From assembly GCA_030690315.1 (NCBI GenBank), contig JAUYGY010000035.1, positions 1 through 64,000 of the forward strand: a stretch of DNA of 64,000 nucleotides. The letters are read 5' to 3'. Below, in pieces: positions 34,812-44,109 of the stretch; position 1 is the stretch's first letter; each line of letters opens with the position of its first letter. The notes under the pieces were generated by a model, which saw only the letters and a list, made by a program, of their open reading frames with translations, had not been told where the DNA came from and did not search any database. The position numbers and the translations under genes were made by a program. Source of the stretch: Aequorivita sp. (GTDB lineage: Bacteria; Bacteroidota; Bacteroidia; Flavobacteriales; Flavobacteriaceae).

Positions 34812-36008
34812 CTATTTCTCAACCGTAAAGGTAAAGGTACTTCCTTTTCCGGGTTCAGATATTAATGAAATAGTTCCGCCGAGCTTTGAAACTAGGCTTT
34901 TTACCGTTGCCAAACCAATCCCTGTTCCGTCTTTTCCATAGCGATCTTTAATGCCGGTTGTTTTAAAAAGATTAAAAATTTCTTCTTGCACGCCAAGATC
35001 AATGCCCATGCCATTGTCTTTGATTGAAAATTTGTGAAAATTTGGATCGGTTTCATAACTTATTTTTACCATCCGCTTTTCATTAAGGTTGTATTTTAAA
35101 CTGTTATCAATCAAGTTCAGGAAAATTTGGGTTAGTGCCGCTTTGTTTACATTATGCAAAACCCCTTCGGTTGGGTAATCATAAACAATATCGTCGGTTA
35201 TTAAAATTTCGTTTATTTCGTCGAACAATTCCTTTAGCGTAACATTTTGTTTTTGTGCATCAATCAATTCTTCAGACTTGTAAAACTTCAAAATACCGTT
35301 GATGTAATTTTTCAGGCTATTAGAGGATTCTTCAATATAATTTAAATAGAGTTCCGAATCCTCTGAAAGGATTTTGGAATTCTCTTCCCGCAACAACCGC
35401 GTGAGCGAAGTTATGTTCGCAAGTGGCGATTTTAGATCATGGGAAACCACGTGGGCGAAATTCTTAAGACGTTCATTTCTAACTTGCAATTCTTTTTGAA
35501 ATTCGGTTAAACGATTGTTTTTCTTCCGAAGTTCAAAAAGGATTACCACCTGTTTTGCTAAAGCTTTTAAAGAAGCAATTTGAATAGTTGTAAGCTTTCG
35601 CGGTTTATGATCAAAAACGCAGAGCGTTCCAAGTTTGAAACCATTTGGGTTTATAAGGGGAACGCCTGCATAAAATATAGCATTGGCCTCATTTACTAGC
35701 CGATTGTTCTTAAAACGTTCGTCTTTTGTGGCATCTTCAACTATAAATATTTCTTCATCATGCAAAATTGCATGTCCACAAAAAGAAATGTTTCTTGGCG
35801 ACTGGTTAAAATCCAGCCCAAAGTGGGATTTGAAGAAATTTCTATCAGTATCCAAAAGTGTAATTAGGGAAACAGGAACTTCGCAAATAATGGCGGTTAG
35901 TGATGTAATATTGTCGAAATCGTTTTCGGAAAGGGTATCGAGTAAATTGTATTTTCTTAATTCGGCAATCCGTTCTTTTTCATTGTCGGGGAATTTGGGG
36001 GGAATCAT
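34812..36008 (-). CDS. GAF-domain sensor histidine kinase (orphan)
   Basis: 398 residues: GAF domain (about 25-160; FCGHAILHDEEIFIVEDATKD), HisKA with phospho-acceptor His in HVVSHDLKSPLANI, and HATPase_c with N-box FLNLIDNSLKYN, GMGI and GTGIGLATVKSLV. No membrane segment, so it is a cytoplasmic sensor. No response regulator is nearby. It is paralogous to the next gene upstream (start MIPP-FP versus MIPPQLP, same domain order). Confidence 0.92.
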   Translation of the reverse strand: MIPPKFPDNEKERIAELRKYNLLDTLSENDFDNITSLTAIICEVPVSLITLLDTDRNFFKSHFGLDFNQSPRNISFCGHAILHDEEIFIVEDATKDERFKNNRLVNEANAIFYAGVPLINPNGFKLGTLCVFDHKPRKLTTIQIASLKALAKQVVILFELRKKNNRLTEFQKELQVRNERLKNFAHVVSHDLKSPLANITSLTRLLREENSKILSEDSELYLNYIEESSNSLKNYINGILKFYKSEELIDAQKQNVTLKELFDEINEILITDDIVYDYPTEGVLHNVNKAALTQIFLNLIDNSLKYNLNEKRMVKISYETDPNFHKFSIKDNGMGIDLGVQEEIFNLFKTTGIKDRYGKDGTGIGLATVKSLVSKLGGTISLISEPGKGSTFTFTVEK

Positions 36009-36102
36009 AAAAGTTTTTCAATGACTGTTTTAGTGTGCCTATAAATATAAGTTGATAAAATTTGTCGGTTAGACGAATTAACAGGAAATTACAAATAATG
36101 GT

Positions 36103-37311
36103 TTACAGGTTAATTTTCTTGATGCAAAACTGAAATGTAGTTCCCTTCCCTAATTCAGAAAAAACTTCAATTTCACCACCCAATTTTATTATAAGTTTTT
36201 TTACGGTAGATAGCCCTATGCCGTTTCCTTTTTTTCCATTTCTGTCCAATTTACCGGTGGTTGTAAATAGATCATAAATATATTTTATTTTATTTTTTGG
36301 GATACCCATACCATTGTCGGCAATAGAAAATAAATAGAATTCACTTTCTTCGGTACATTCAATATCTATTTTTATATTTTTTTTGTCGTTATATTTTAAA
36401 CTGTTGGCCACGAGGTTTATAATAATTTGCTCCAAAGCAGCTCTATTGGCTTTCATTTCAATATTATTTTCCGGTAGATTTATCTCACAATCAATATTAA
36501 TGTTCAGCAATTCAATTATATTCTCCAAAAGATCGCTACTATCAAAAACCTCATTGCTCAGGGATGCAGTTTTATCGCTTTCATAATGTTCCAAAAGTCT
36601 AGTAATGTATTCGCTTAAGGTAAAAGAAGATTGTTTTATGTAATTTAAATATACCATTCCTTGGTCGTCTAACAGCGAACCATATTTACTGCGCAACATA
36701 TCGGAAGTTATAATCATATTTGCCAATGGCATTTTCATATCATGCGACACGATGCCTGCGAAATTTTTAAGTTCTTCGTTTTTTTCTTTCAATTCCTGCT
36801 GTACGGCCATTAAAATATTGTTGCGTTTTCTGGCCTCAAAAAGATTAACAACTTGATATGCCAAAGCAATTAGCGCCTTTTTCTGCGATTTTGAAAGGGT
36901 TCTTGGTTTGGTGTCAAAAACACAAAGTGTTCCTAAAGGATAGCCGTCTGAATTTATCAAGCGCACACCTGCATAAAATATGGCGTTCATATCCTTAACA
37001 AATGGGTTGTCTGTGAACCGCGGATCCTTTCGGGCATCTTCAACAATAAAAATATTTGATTCATCCAGAATTGCATGTCCACAGAAAGAAATATTGCGAG
37101 GGGTTTCGTTGAAAGGGATGCCGTAATGTGATTTTAAAAAATTCCGGTCAGCATCCAATAATGTAACTAAAGATATGGGCACGTCACAAATACTTGCCGT
37201 TAATGCCGTAATGTTATCGAAATCTTTTTCCGGCAATGTGTCCAACATATTGTAGGAATGGACAGCAGCCAAACGATGTTGTTCATCAATTGGTAATTGT
37301 GGTGGTATCAA
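36103..37311 (-). CDS. GAF-domain sensor histidine kinase (tandem paralogue)
   Basis: 402 residues with the same architecture as the gene at 34812: GAF (FCGHAILDESNIFIVEDARKD), HisKA (IVSHDMKMPLANMI) and HATPase_c (INLVANSLKYN, GMGIPKNKIKYIYDLF, GNGIGLSTVKKL). The phospho-acceptor His and ATP motifs are intact. The two genes probably arose by tandem duplication; no regulator gene is adjacent, so the partner is elsewhere. A 94-base gap separates them. Confidence 0.92.
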   Translation of the reverse strand: MIPPQLPIDEQHRLAAVHSYNMLDTLPEKDFDNITALTASICDVPISLVTLLDADRNFLKSHYGIPFNETPRNISFCGHAILDESNIFIVEDARKDPRFTDNPFVKDMNAIFYAGVRLINSDGYPLGTLCVFDTKPRTLSKSQKKALIALAYQVVNLFEARKRNNILMAVQQELKEKNEELKNFAGIVSHDMKMPLANMIITSDMLRSKYGSLLDDQGMVYLNYIKQSSFTLSEYITRLLEHYESDKTASLSNEVFDSSDLLENIIELLNINIDCEINLPENNIEMKANRAALEQIIINLVANSLKYNDKKNIKIDIECTEESEFYLFSIADNGMGIPKNKIKYIYDLFTTTGKLDRNGKKGNGIGLSTVKKLIIKLGGEIEVFSELGKGTTFQFCIKKINL

Positions 37312-37437
37312 GGTATTGTCTCCAAATTAGCTTAAACCCACAAGAGGTCGGGATTCAAGGATTAAATGTAAATGTACAATATTTTAAATTGTGTAATTGT
37401 CGTATAGAAAATAATGTGAAATGGGTTAGTTTTTTCT

Positions 37438-38202
37438 TCAAAACCGTTCAAATACGCCCAGTCCGAAGAGTGCAAAATCATATTTAACCGGATCGTTTGG
37501 GTCTAATTTTCGAAGTGAATTATCCAATTCGGCCAAAGCTTTGCCATCGTTCTGTTTTCTTACAAGTAATTTAAGTTTTCTAGCCACATTGCCACTGTGA
37601 ATATCTAAAGGGCAAGAAAGCTGGGAAGGGGCAATGTTTTTCCAAATCCCGAAATCTACTCCTGCATTGTCATTGCGAACCATCCAGCGCAGAAACATAT
37701 TTATTCTTTTCGCTGCTGAATTTTTTAAGGGATCGCTAATGTGTTTTTGGGTTCGGGGAAGATGCGGAAGCTCAAAAAAAGATTTTTTAAAATGATGGAT
37801 TGAAACTTGCATTGAATCCTTTTCGGCATAAGTGGCAAAAACGTTTTCCAAACCCCCGTGATTTTTGTAGATGTTTTGAAGCGCTTTTAAAAAATAGAAA
37901 AGATCATCATTATTAAAGGTTCTATGCACAAAGGGCGAAAGTGAATCCGAATTTTTTTCAGAAAAATTCATTACAAAATCATAGGGTGAATTGCCCATCA
38001 TTTCAACTAAACGATGGCCATTATTTATGATGCTTTTTCGGTTTCCCCAAGCGATTGTGGCCACTAGAAAACCTGCAATTTCAATGTCTTCCTTTAATGT
38101 AAACAAATGGGGAATTTGAATAGGATCGCTTACTATAAAATTTGGATTGTTATAAACGATGACTTTTTCGTCCAAAAATTCTTTTAGTTGAATTCTATTC
38201 AT
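37438..38202 (-). CDS. TIGR02757 family protein
   Basis: 254 residues with the family pattern SDPIQIPHLF and EIAGFLVATIAWGNR at about 60, plus RWMVRND, CPLDIHSGNVARKL near the C-terminus. TIGR02757 (DUF2400) proteins resemble the helix-hairpin-helix glycosylase fold but their activity is unknown. ATG 38202 is preferred over the TTG at 38220. Confidence 0.85.
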   Translation of the reverse strand: MNRIQLKEFLDEKVIVYNNPNFIVSDPIQIPHLFTLKEDIEIAGFLVATIAWGNRKSIINNGHRLVEMMGNSPYDFVMNFSEKNSDSLSPFVHRTFNNDDLFYFLKALQNIYKNHGGLENVFATYAEKDSMQVSIHHFKKSFFELPHLPRTQKHISDPLKNSAAKRINMFLRWMVRNDNAGVDFGIWKNIAPSQLSCPLDIHSGNVARKLKLLVRKQNDGKALAELDNSLRKLDPNDPVKYDFALFGLGVFERF

Positions 38203-38239
38203 TTTAAAATTACACCGCAAAAAAATTGATTACTGACTT

Positions 38240-38899
38240 TTATTTTACAATTAATCCGTCCTGCATCACCAATTTCCGGTCGGCCATGTTTGCTAGTTCT
38301 TCGTTGTGGGTAACAATAACGAAGGTTTGTCCAAATTCATCACGCAATTTAAAAAACAGATTGTGCAGATTTTCGGCACTTTCTGTATCGAGATTTCCGC
38401 TGGGTTCATCTGCCAAAATTATAGCGGGATTGTTGATCAATGCCCGGGCTACGGCCACTCGTTGTTGCTCACCGCCCGAAAGTTCATTGGGTTTATGGTC
38501 TTCGCGATGCGAAAGCCCTAAAAAGGAAAGTAGTTCCTTCGCTTTGTTTATCGCTTCTGTTTTTGGTGTATTCTTAATAAAAGCTGGGATGCAAACATTT
38601 TCAAGAGCAGTAAACTCAGGTAATAATTGATGAAACTGAAAAATAAATCCCAAGTTTTCATTTCTAAATCTCGCCATTTTTTTCCCAGATAGGGAGCCAA
38701 TATCTATCCCGTTTATTTGCAATTTACTTTTGCTATCGTGCAAAGAATCTAACGTGCCCAAAATTTGAAGCAATGTAGTTTTTCCAGCACCTGAAGCCCC
38801 AACAATTGATACAATCTCACTTTTTTTTATGTGAAGGTCAACACCTTTCAAAACGTGAAGATTGTCATAGTATTTGTGGATATTTTGAGCCTCGATCAT
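38240..38899 (-). CDS. lolD: ABC transporter ATP-binding protein, LolD-like
   Basis: 219 residues: Walker [13 protein letters not shown]-loop [12 protein letters not shown], signature LSGGEQQR, Walker B IILADEP and switch His in VTHNEEL. Belongs to the MacB/LolD type that powers extraction of lipoproteins from the inner membrane or related mechanotransmission. The LolC/E partner is not adjacent, so the symbol rests on similarity only. It ends 37 bases from the TIGR02757 gene start. Confidence 0.88.
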   Translation of the reverse strand: MIEAQNIHKYYDNLHVLKGVDLHIKKSEIVSIVGASGAGKTTLLQILGTLDSLHDSKSKLQINGIDIGSLSGKKMARFRNENLGFIFQFHQLLPEFTALENVCIPAFIKNTPKTEAINKAKELLSFLGLSHREDHKPNELSGGEQQRVAVARALINNPAIILADEPSGNLDTESAENLHNLFFKLRDEFGQTFVIVTHNEELANMADRKLVMQDGLIVK

Positions 38900-38920
38900 A
38901 GCGAAATTTTAAAGCGTGAA

Positions 38921-38938
38921 AGTACTATTTATAGTGCT
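38921..38938. promoter_or_regulatory. operator-like palindrome between lolD and folE
   Basis: AGTACTAT, TT, ATAGTGCT: an 8-bp inverted repeat with one mismatch and a 2-base spacer, in the shared upstream region of divergent lolD and folE. The regulator is unknown. Confidence 0.35.
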
Positions 38939-38961
38939 ATAATGCAATCCAATTGGTTATA

Positions 38962-38994
38962 TTGTTCTTATTCGGATTTATGTGTTTATTTTTG
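38962..38994 (+). promoter_or_regulatory. promoter of folE
   Basis: TTG at 38962-38964, a 22-base spacer and TATTTTTG at 38987-38994. This gives a leader of about 20 bases before ATG 39021. Confidence 0.5.
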
Positions 38995-39020
38995 GTTTCA
39001 AATTCTTAAACAGAAAAAAG

Positions 39021-39620
39021 ATGTCGTCTTACAGATACTTTGAAGAGTACGATCAGCCCGTAACTGATACTTTAATTGAAAATTACAGTAAAATTTTAAG
39101 CACCATAGGCGAGGATGTTTCCCGCGAAGGAATAGTGAAAACGCCCGAAAGAGCTGCAAAAGCTATGCAGTTTTTAACCTCTGGCAATTGCCAAGATCCA
39201 GCCGAAATTTTAAGAAGTGCCATGTTTGCTGAAGTTTATCACGATATGGTAATAATTAAGGATATAGAACTTTATTCTTTGTGTGAGCATCACATTCTGC
39301 CTTTCTTTGGAAAAGCGCATATTGCCTACATTCCAGACGGTTATATTGTGGGTTTGAGCAAAATACCCAGGATTGTAGATGTTTTTGCCCGCAGATTGCA
39401 AGTGCAGGAACGCCTTACGCATGATATTTTAGAATGTATAAACAATACTTTAAAACCCAAGGGAGTGGCGGTTGTTATTGAAGCTTCGCATATGTGTATG
39501 ATGATGCGCGGCGTTCAGAAGCAAAACAGCGTTACAACAACTTCTGGGTTTCGAGGTCAGTTTGAAGCAATTGAAACCAGAAATGAATTTTTGAAATTGA
39601 TAAGCAGCGATCTGTCATAA
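39021..39620 (+). CDS. folE: GTP cyclohydrolase I
   Basis: First step of tetrahydrofolate and queuosine-type pterin synthesis: GTP to dihydroneopterin triphosphate. 199 residues with zinc ligands in LCEHHILPF and [10 protein letters not shown], plus [22 protein letters not shown] 39021 is chosen because the frame upstream to 38982 overlaps the promoter and is not family-like. No other folate gene is adjacent. Confidence 0.96.
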   Translation: MSSYRYFEEYDQPVTDTLIENYSKILSTIGEDVSREGIVKTPERAAKAMQFLTSGNCQDPAEILRSAMFAEVYHDMVIIKDIELYSLCEHHILPFFGKAHIAYIPDGYIVGLSKIPRIVDVFARRLQVQERLTHDILECINNTLKPKGVAVVIEASHMCMMMRGVQKQNSVTTTSGFRGQFEAIETRNEFLKLISSDLS

Positions 39621-39674
39621 TTATTTTTTTGGAATGTTTTTTGCTCCTTTTAATTGAAATTAAACACAACAAAA

Positions 39675-39977
39675 ATGAAAAACGAAAAATATAAACTACT
39701 GCGCCAAGGAATCATTTATGATTTAGTGGGTATGGCAACAATGGCAATACCCGTTGTGGGTCCATTTTTAGATCTATTATGGGCACCATTTGCAGCAAAG
39801 AAAATGAACAATATGTATAAAGGCACCGAAGGAAAAATAGCTTCCGTTTTTGTATTTCTTGAGGAAATATTACCTTTTTCAGATATTATCCCAACATTCA
39901 CGCTTATGTGGCTCTACACATTTGTTTGGAAAAAACAACCCACACCTCGAACTATTAAAATTCGAGTTAACGAATAA
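39675..39977 (+). CDS. small membrane hypothetical protein
   Basis: 100 residues with two or three hydrophobic stretches (GMATMAIPVVGPFLDLLWAPFAA and IIPTFTLMWLYTFVW) and basic ends. ATG 39675 gives MKNEKYKLLRQGI; the longer frame begins in the intergenic region. Conserved-looking in flavobacteria, of unknown role. It ends 3 bases before a strong terminator. Confidence 0.7.
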   Translation: MKNEKYKLLRQGIIYDLVGMATMAIPVVGPFLDLLWAPFAAKKMNNMYKGTEGKIASVFVFLEEILPFSDIIPTFTLMWLYTFVWKKQPTPRTIKIRVNE

Positions 39978-40003
39978 AAAAAGCCCCGTTTGGGGCTTTT
40001 TTG
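39978..40003. terminator. bidirectional intrinsic terminator
   Basis: AAGCCCC-GTTT-GGGGCTT with T runs on both strands, between the small membrane protein gene (plus) and the TonB receptor gene (minus). Confidence 0.9.
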
Positions 40004-42217
40004 TTAGATTTCTATTTTCAAGTTCACATTAATGCTTCGGCCGATATTAAAAATTCCATCGGGTTTAAACCGCGACAGGTGCGAAATATATTCCTTATCG
40101 GTAAGGTTTGTTCCATTCACACCAAGTTTAAACATAACTTTTTGTAATTGAAAACTACTTTCAACACCTGCACTTAACAGGGAATATCCGCCAGTCCTTG
40201 TTTCAGAATTGCTTACATTTTTTTGATCAAATGTGTTTTCGAGTGTTATAAATGCAAAACTGTTTTTTCTGGTTTTACCGTCATTCAATTCTACACGAAA
40301 AGTATTTCGAAGTGAATTTGCTGGAATCAATGGCAAATAATCCTCATTATTCAATTTTCCGGTAACGGTTTCAAAACTGCTTTCCAAATGAAGCCAATCT
40401 AAAGGATGCGGGTGTAAGTGAAAGCCGAATTCACCGCCGTAAAGCGCTGCATCGTCCTGAAGATAGTCATAAACTTGCGCATCATCAATTGTTTCATTAG
40501 TAGGCGAAATGAAAATATAATCATTCACGGCATTGTAAAAACCGTTGGCAAAAAATTCAACGTGTTCGTTTCTATATTCAAAAGAAAGATCGGCTTGAAA
40601 ATTTTGCTCGTTTGTTAATTCAGCATTTCCTTTTTCATATCTATTTGTGCCTTCGTGCACCCCATTGGAAGTAAGTTCAGCCAAATTTGGGGCTCTAAAA
40701 CCACTGGCTAAGTTAACCCGTGTGGAAAAATTTTCAAACAAATCTACTTTTGCGCCCAATGCTGCAGTGAAACTTGTAAACGTCTTGTTTAGCGCTGGAA
40801 TAAAATCTTCTTCCAACGGATTTCGTGCGGCTTCACTTTCAATTTTTCGAGAGTCGAAACGAATTCCAGCCTGTAGATCCACTTTTTCCAAATGGTAGTG
40901 CGAGGTTGCCAAAAGCCCAATATCGGTTGTATTTGCGTCTGGAATCAAGATTTCTTCGCCTTCATTTTTGTTGTTTTGAAACATTCCCTGTAAACCTACT
41001 ATCGTTTCAAATTTTCCAAGTTGCGGCAGGTGGTATTTAACGTCGTAATTAAATGTGTTCAATTTTAAGCGAAGGGCTGCCGTGGCTGGATCATCTTCAA
41101 ATTCGCGGCGGTCGTTGAACAAATATCCGGCTTTCACATCCAGACTTGAATTGGTGAAAAACACGGTATTATCGAAACTTAAAATATGGTTGTCAACTTC
41201 CTGAAACGGAAGTTCCAAATCCTTTGAATGTGTTTGCTCGCCTACTTCTTCAGCAATACCAATATTGGAACGGTTGTAATTATAACGAACGGTTGACTTG
41301 AATTTTGTTCCCAAATATTGCAAGCCAGTTTTCAAATCCTTTTCATTGAATCGTGTGTTTGTAACACGATAATCAGCCCCTGTTTTATAATCACTAAATG
41401 CTGAATACGCACCTCGCGCCAAAAACTTAAGCTTTTCACCGGAAGTTTTTATTCCCAAATTTGTTGAAGTTCCCAAGGTATTTGAAAAATAAGTGCTGCT
41501 TAAATCGCCATGGGTTTCTCCGGAAAGGGCAAATTTTTCAGGATTAAGATAAAGTACTCCGCCCAGAGCATCGCTTCCGTAGAGTAGGGAAGCGGGGCCT
41601 TTTATTACTTCCACGCTTTCAATACCGGCTTCATTGATTCCTAAACCGTGTTCATCACCAAATTGTTGGTTTTCCAACCGAACTCCCTGTGTGTAAGTTA
41701 AAACTCGGTTTGAGCTTAACCCGCGGATAACGGGTTTTCCAATGCCGGTTCCGGTTGTAATTAGATCGACTCCGGCAATGTTTTTTATGCCGTCGGCGAG
41801 CGTGATCGCGCCAGAGGAATTCAAACTTTCAGTTGAAACTCGTTCTACTTTCATCACATTATCACTTTGCAATTTATGGAATGGGGTGGAAACAATTACT
41901 TCTTCCATTTCCACGGCGCTTTCTTCCAACTGAAGATTTTCGGTTACATTTTGATTGTTTGAAAAATTTATTTTCTTTGAAATAGTAGCATAACCCATAG
42001 ATGAAAAAACTACGTTGTAATTTCCATCGGGTATATTGTTCAATTTATAATTTCCGTCAAAATCTGCTGCTGCACCCTTTTCCAATTGTGGAATGTAAAC
42101 AGTTGCCGGGACGGGTTGGTTATTTTCTTTAGAAGTTATTTTTCCAATTAAGGAATTTTGGGCGTTCGCGGCAGTATATAACAAAAATACTGCAAGCAAA
42201 CATAGAATATTTTTCAT
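40004..42217 (-). CDS. TonB-dependent receptor
   Basis: 737 residues: signal peptide (ending TAANAQ), carboxypeptidase-like regulatory domain (LIGKITSKENNQPVPATVYIP, about 20-100), plug (about 110-225; KPVIRGLSSNRVLTYTQGVRLENQQFGDEHG) and a 22-strand barrel (GFRAPNLAELTSNG; final INVNLKIEI). The HGLGIN and internal His-rich turns (FHLHPHPLDWLH) resemble receptors for metal or metallophore uptake. The upstream operon genes include a small His/Cys-rich secreted protein, which fits metal transport. The exact substrate is not decidable. Confidence 0.93.
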   Translation of the reverse strand: MKNILCLLAVFLLYTAANAQNSLIGKITSKENNQPVPATVYIPQLEKGAAADFDGNYKLNNIPDGNYNVVFSSMGYATISKKINFSNNQNVTENLQLEESAVEMEEVIVSTPFHKLQSDNVMKVERVSTESLNSSGAITLADGIKNIAGVDLITTGTGIGKPVIRGLSSNRVLTYTQGVRLENQQFGDEHGLGINEAGIESVEVIKGPASLLYGSDALGGVLYLNPEKFALSGETHGDLSSTYFSNTLGTSTNLGIKTSGEKLKFLARGAYSAFSDYKTGADYRVTNTRFNEKDLKTGLQYLGTKFKSTVRYNYNRSNIGIAEEVGEQTHSKDLELPFQEVDNHILSFDNTVFFTNSSLDVKAGYLFNDRREFEDDPATAALRLKLNTFNYDVKYHLPQLGKFETIVGLQGMFQNNKNEGEEILIPDANTTDIGLLATSHYHLEKVDLQAGIRFDSRKIESEAARNPLEEDFIPALNKTFTSFTAALGAKVDLFENFSTRVNLASGFRAPNLAELTSNGVHEGTNRYEKGNAELTNEQNFQADLSFEYRNEHVEFFANGFYNAVNDYIFISPTNETIDDAQVYDYLQDDAALYGGEFGFHLHPHPLDWLHLESSFETVTGKLNNEDYLPLIPANSLRNTFRVELNDGKTRKNSFAFITLENTFDQKNVSNSETRTGGYSLLSAGVESSFQLQKVMFKLGVNGTNLTDKEYISHLSRFKPDGIFNIGRSINVNLKIEI

Positions 42218-42267
42218 GTTTTCTTGATTTAAAAATTAATTGCGAAATGAAATAAAGGGCTAAAAAA

Positions 42268-42597
42268 TCAAGAAAAAAATGGTGGCCCGCGAAGGAGATA
42301 ATGTGTGGAATTTAGTTTGAATTCAGGCAGTAAATAAACAGTTTGTGCTTTTTTAAAACTGTGCAGTACTGCAAATTCAGGAAGTTCGTTCGGGGTAAAA
42401 TTGAAAATTGAAAAGTGAAAATCACAAATGGAACAATCCAATTGCTTTTCGTGAATATGGGTGGAGAGTTCTGTACACGTCTTGTGTTCGTGGCTTTCAA
42501 AAGCATGTGCAAATTGTACGGTTGTGGGCAATAGAAGCGCGAATGCGAAAATCGCAGCCGAAAAAATCTTAATTATATTTTTTTTAAATAGCTTCAT
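42268..42597 (-). CDS. small secreted His/Cys-rich protein, probable metal-binding
   Basis: 109 residues with an N-terminal membrane/signal segment (IFSAAIFAFALLLPTTVQFAHA) and then HEHKTCTELSTHIHEKQLDC-SICDFHF, a cluster of five His and three Cys able to bind metal. Similar short proteins precede TonB receptors in many Bacteroidota. Its ATG overlaps the stop of the upstream gene (ATGA), and the receptor follows 50 bases later, so it belongs to that operon. Metal carrier or sensor is an inference. Confidence 0.75.
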   Translation of the reverse strand: MKLFKKNIIKIFSAAIFAFALLLPTTVQFAHAFESHEHKTCTELSTHIHEKQLDCSICDFHFSIFNFTPNELPEFAVLHSFKKAQTVYLLPEFKLNSTHYLLRGPPFFS

Positions 42598-42896
42598 TTA
42601 GCGAATAAAAACCCCAAACCCATACTGCGGAGCATTTTTTTTGCAAAGTTCCAAAAAAAAGTAAACTCTCCAAACACCCAACCGAAAAAGACTAAAAGTA
42701 CTTTATAAATGGGCAAAATAATTATAATTCTGAATGGCCAATACACATACCAGCCCATCTCATTTTTAATTTCGAAAAAATCAGTGATCGGGGCCGCAAG
42801 TTTTGCCGCAGAACTTCCCGTTATCGCAAACACTAAAAAAATAATGAATAGTTGACCGTTGGTTTCTATATTCCAACGTTTTTTGAGCTTCTTCAA
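42594..42896 (-). CDS. small membrane protein, DUF6787-like
   Basis: 100 residues with three membrane stretches (LFIIFLVFAITGSSAAKL, WPFRIIIILPIYKVLLVFFGWVFG, and a weaker one), basic start MKKLKKRWNI and end KKMLRSMGLGFL. It matches my recollection of the DUF6787 family of flavobacteria. It overlaps both neighbours by 4 bases (ATGA), so the three small genes are translationally coupled. Confidence 0.75.
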   Translation of the reverse strand: MKKLKKRWNIETNGQLFIIFLVFAITGSSAAKLAAPITDFFEIKNEMGWYVYWPFRIIIILPIYKVLLVFFGWVFGEFTFFWNFAKKMLRSMGLGFLFAK

Positions 42897-43309
42897 TTTC
42901 TTCCGCCTATAAATTTTTGATTGTACCTATCCTGAAAATAGACAAAATAATTGTAAAGTAAATAATTTACTTCATAGCCATAGTCCACGGCCGGATCATA
43001 ATTTATTTGCTCTCCGTATAAATTTCGGGAATATCGATTGGGTTGAAGCACGCGATTGTTGTATTCTGAAACGAACGAACGGTTTTTGGATTCCAAAAGT
43101 GATTGTCCATAAAATCCGGGTTTTGGTTGGGTTACAAGCCAAGATTCAAAACCTGGTTCAATTATTAATATTTCATACTCCAAACTGTCATTAGCTATGC
43201 GAATAGTGTCATTTGAAGAAACCCCAGTGATGGAATTATTGTTCATATTGCCCGTTCCACAACTATAAATTGCAATGGAAAGCGCAATTAGGATGAGAAA
43301 ATTTTTCAT
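42893..43309 (-). CDS. lipoprotein, DUF6146-like
   Basis: 138 residues from ATG 43309: lipoprotein signal MKNFLILIALSIAIYSCG (lipobox Cys at about 17), then LEYEILIIEPGFESWLVTQPKPGFYGQSLLESKNR and YGYEVNYLLYNYFVYFQDRYNQKFIGGR, typical of the DUF6146 family. First gene of the operon leading to the TonB receptor. Role unknown. Confidence 0.78.
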   Translation of the reverse strand: MKNFLILIALSIAIYSCGTGNMNNNSITGVSSNDTIRIANDSLEYEILIIEPGFESWLVTQPKPGFYGQSLLESKNRSFVSEYNNRVLQPNRYSRNLYGEQINYDPAVDYGYEVNYLLYNYFVYFQDRYNQKFIGGRN

Positions 43310-43375
43310 AAAAATGAATTTTTGTAAAGATAATAAATGTAAATCCAACAAAGATTGGTTTCATTGTCAATTAAA

Positions 43376-43415
43376 AAAAACACCGTCCAAAATTTATTTA
43401 AGGAACGGTGTTTTT
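43376..43415 (-). terminator. intrinsic terminator of the DUF937 gene
   Basis: AAACACCGT pairs with ACGGTGTTT (18-base loop) with a T run on the minus strand past the hairpin. Confidence 0.75.
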
Positions 43416-43432
43416 AAAAATAGTATACAATT

Positions 43433-44065
43433 TTATTTTCCGAATAAACTTCCTAAAAGACCGCCAAGACCGCCTTTTTTCTTGTTTCCGCCCATAACCA
43501 TTCCAGCCACATCGTCGATAACGCTGCCATCACCATCGGCATCAAGCAAAGTAGTGAGAAGCGATTGATCGTGATCTGTATTTTTTCCCAAGACCGAACC
43601 TAGTAGTTCGCCAATGCCGCTTTCGCCCACATTGTCTTTTCTTTTTTGGCTGCCTAGAACACTCATCAAAATAGGTGCGGCCATTTTAATTATTTGTGCT
43701 ACGGAACCAGCGTCAACGCCACTTGTTTTGCTTATGTTTTGTTCAACGTTTTGCTGATTTCCACCCAGAACGTGGTTTAATATTCCAGCGCCATCATTTA
43801 ACAGATTGGAATCTGCACCGTTTCCTAGAAGTCCACTTAATTGCTCCAAAATAGAACCGTCGTGACGATTGTCTTCCAAAGCACTATTTAAACTTTGAGC
43901 TCCAGCCGGCGTTGCTGCATTGCGTTGCATAGCACCCAAAATAACAGGCAACGCCATGCTCAAAACATTTGCCGTTTTATCCTCGGGCTGTCCAGTTTGT
44001 GTACTCGCACCGCTGATGAGCTGTTTGCCCATATCGCTACTAAGTAAATCTAAGATTGAAGCCAT
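43433..44065 (-). CDS. DUF937 family protein
   Basis: 210 residues, Gly/Ala/Leu-rich, starting MASILDLLSSDMGKQLISG and with repeated IL-x-HVLGG and LLGSVLG segments, ending GGLGGLLGSLFGK. This is the DUF937 pattern (no enzymatic motif known). A calcium-like DADGDGSVIDD stretch near residue 175 resembles a dockerin/EF loop. Cytoplasmic by lack of signal. Role unknown. Confidence 0.88.
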   Translation of the reverse strand: MASILDLLSSDMGKQLISGASTQTGQPEDKTANVLSMALPVILGAMQRNAATPAGAQSLNSALEDNRHDGSILEQLSGLLGNGADSNLLNDGAGILNHVLGGNQQNVEQNISKTSGVDAGSVAQIIKMAAPILMSVLGSQKRKDNVGESGIGELLGSVLGKNTDHDQSLLTTLLDADGDGSVIDDVAGMVMGGNKKKGGLGGLLGSLFGK

Positions 44066-44109
44066 TTTCCTGAAAATTAATGATTAACGAACCAATTTAG
44101 TTAAAAATG

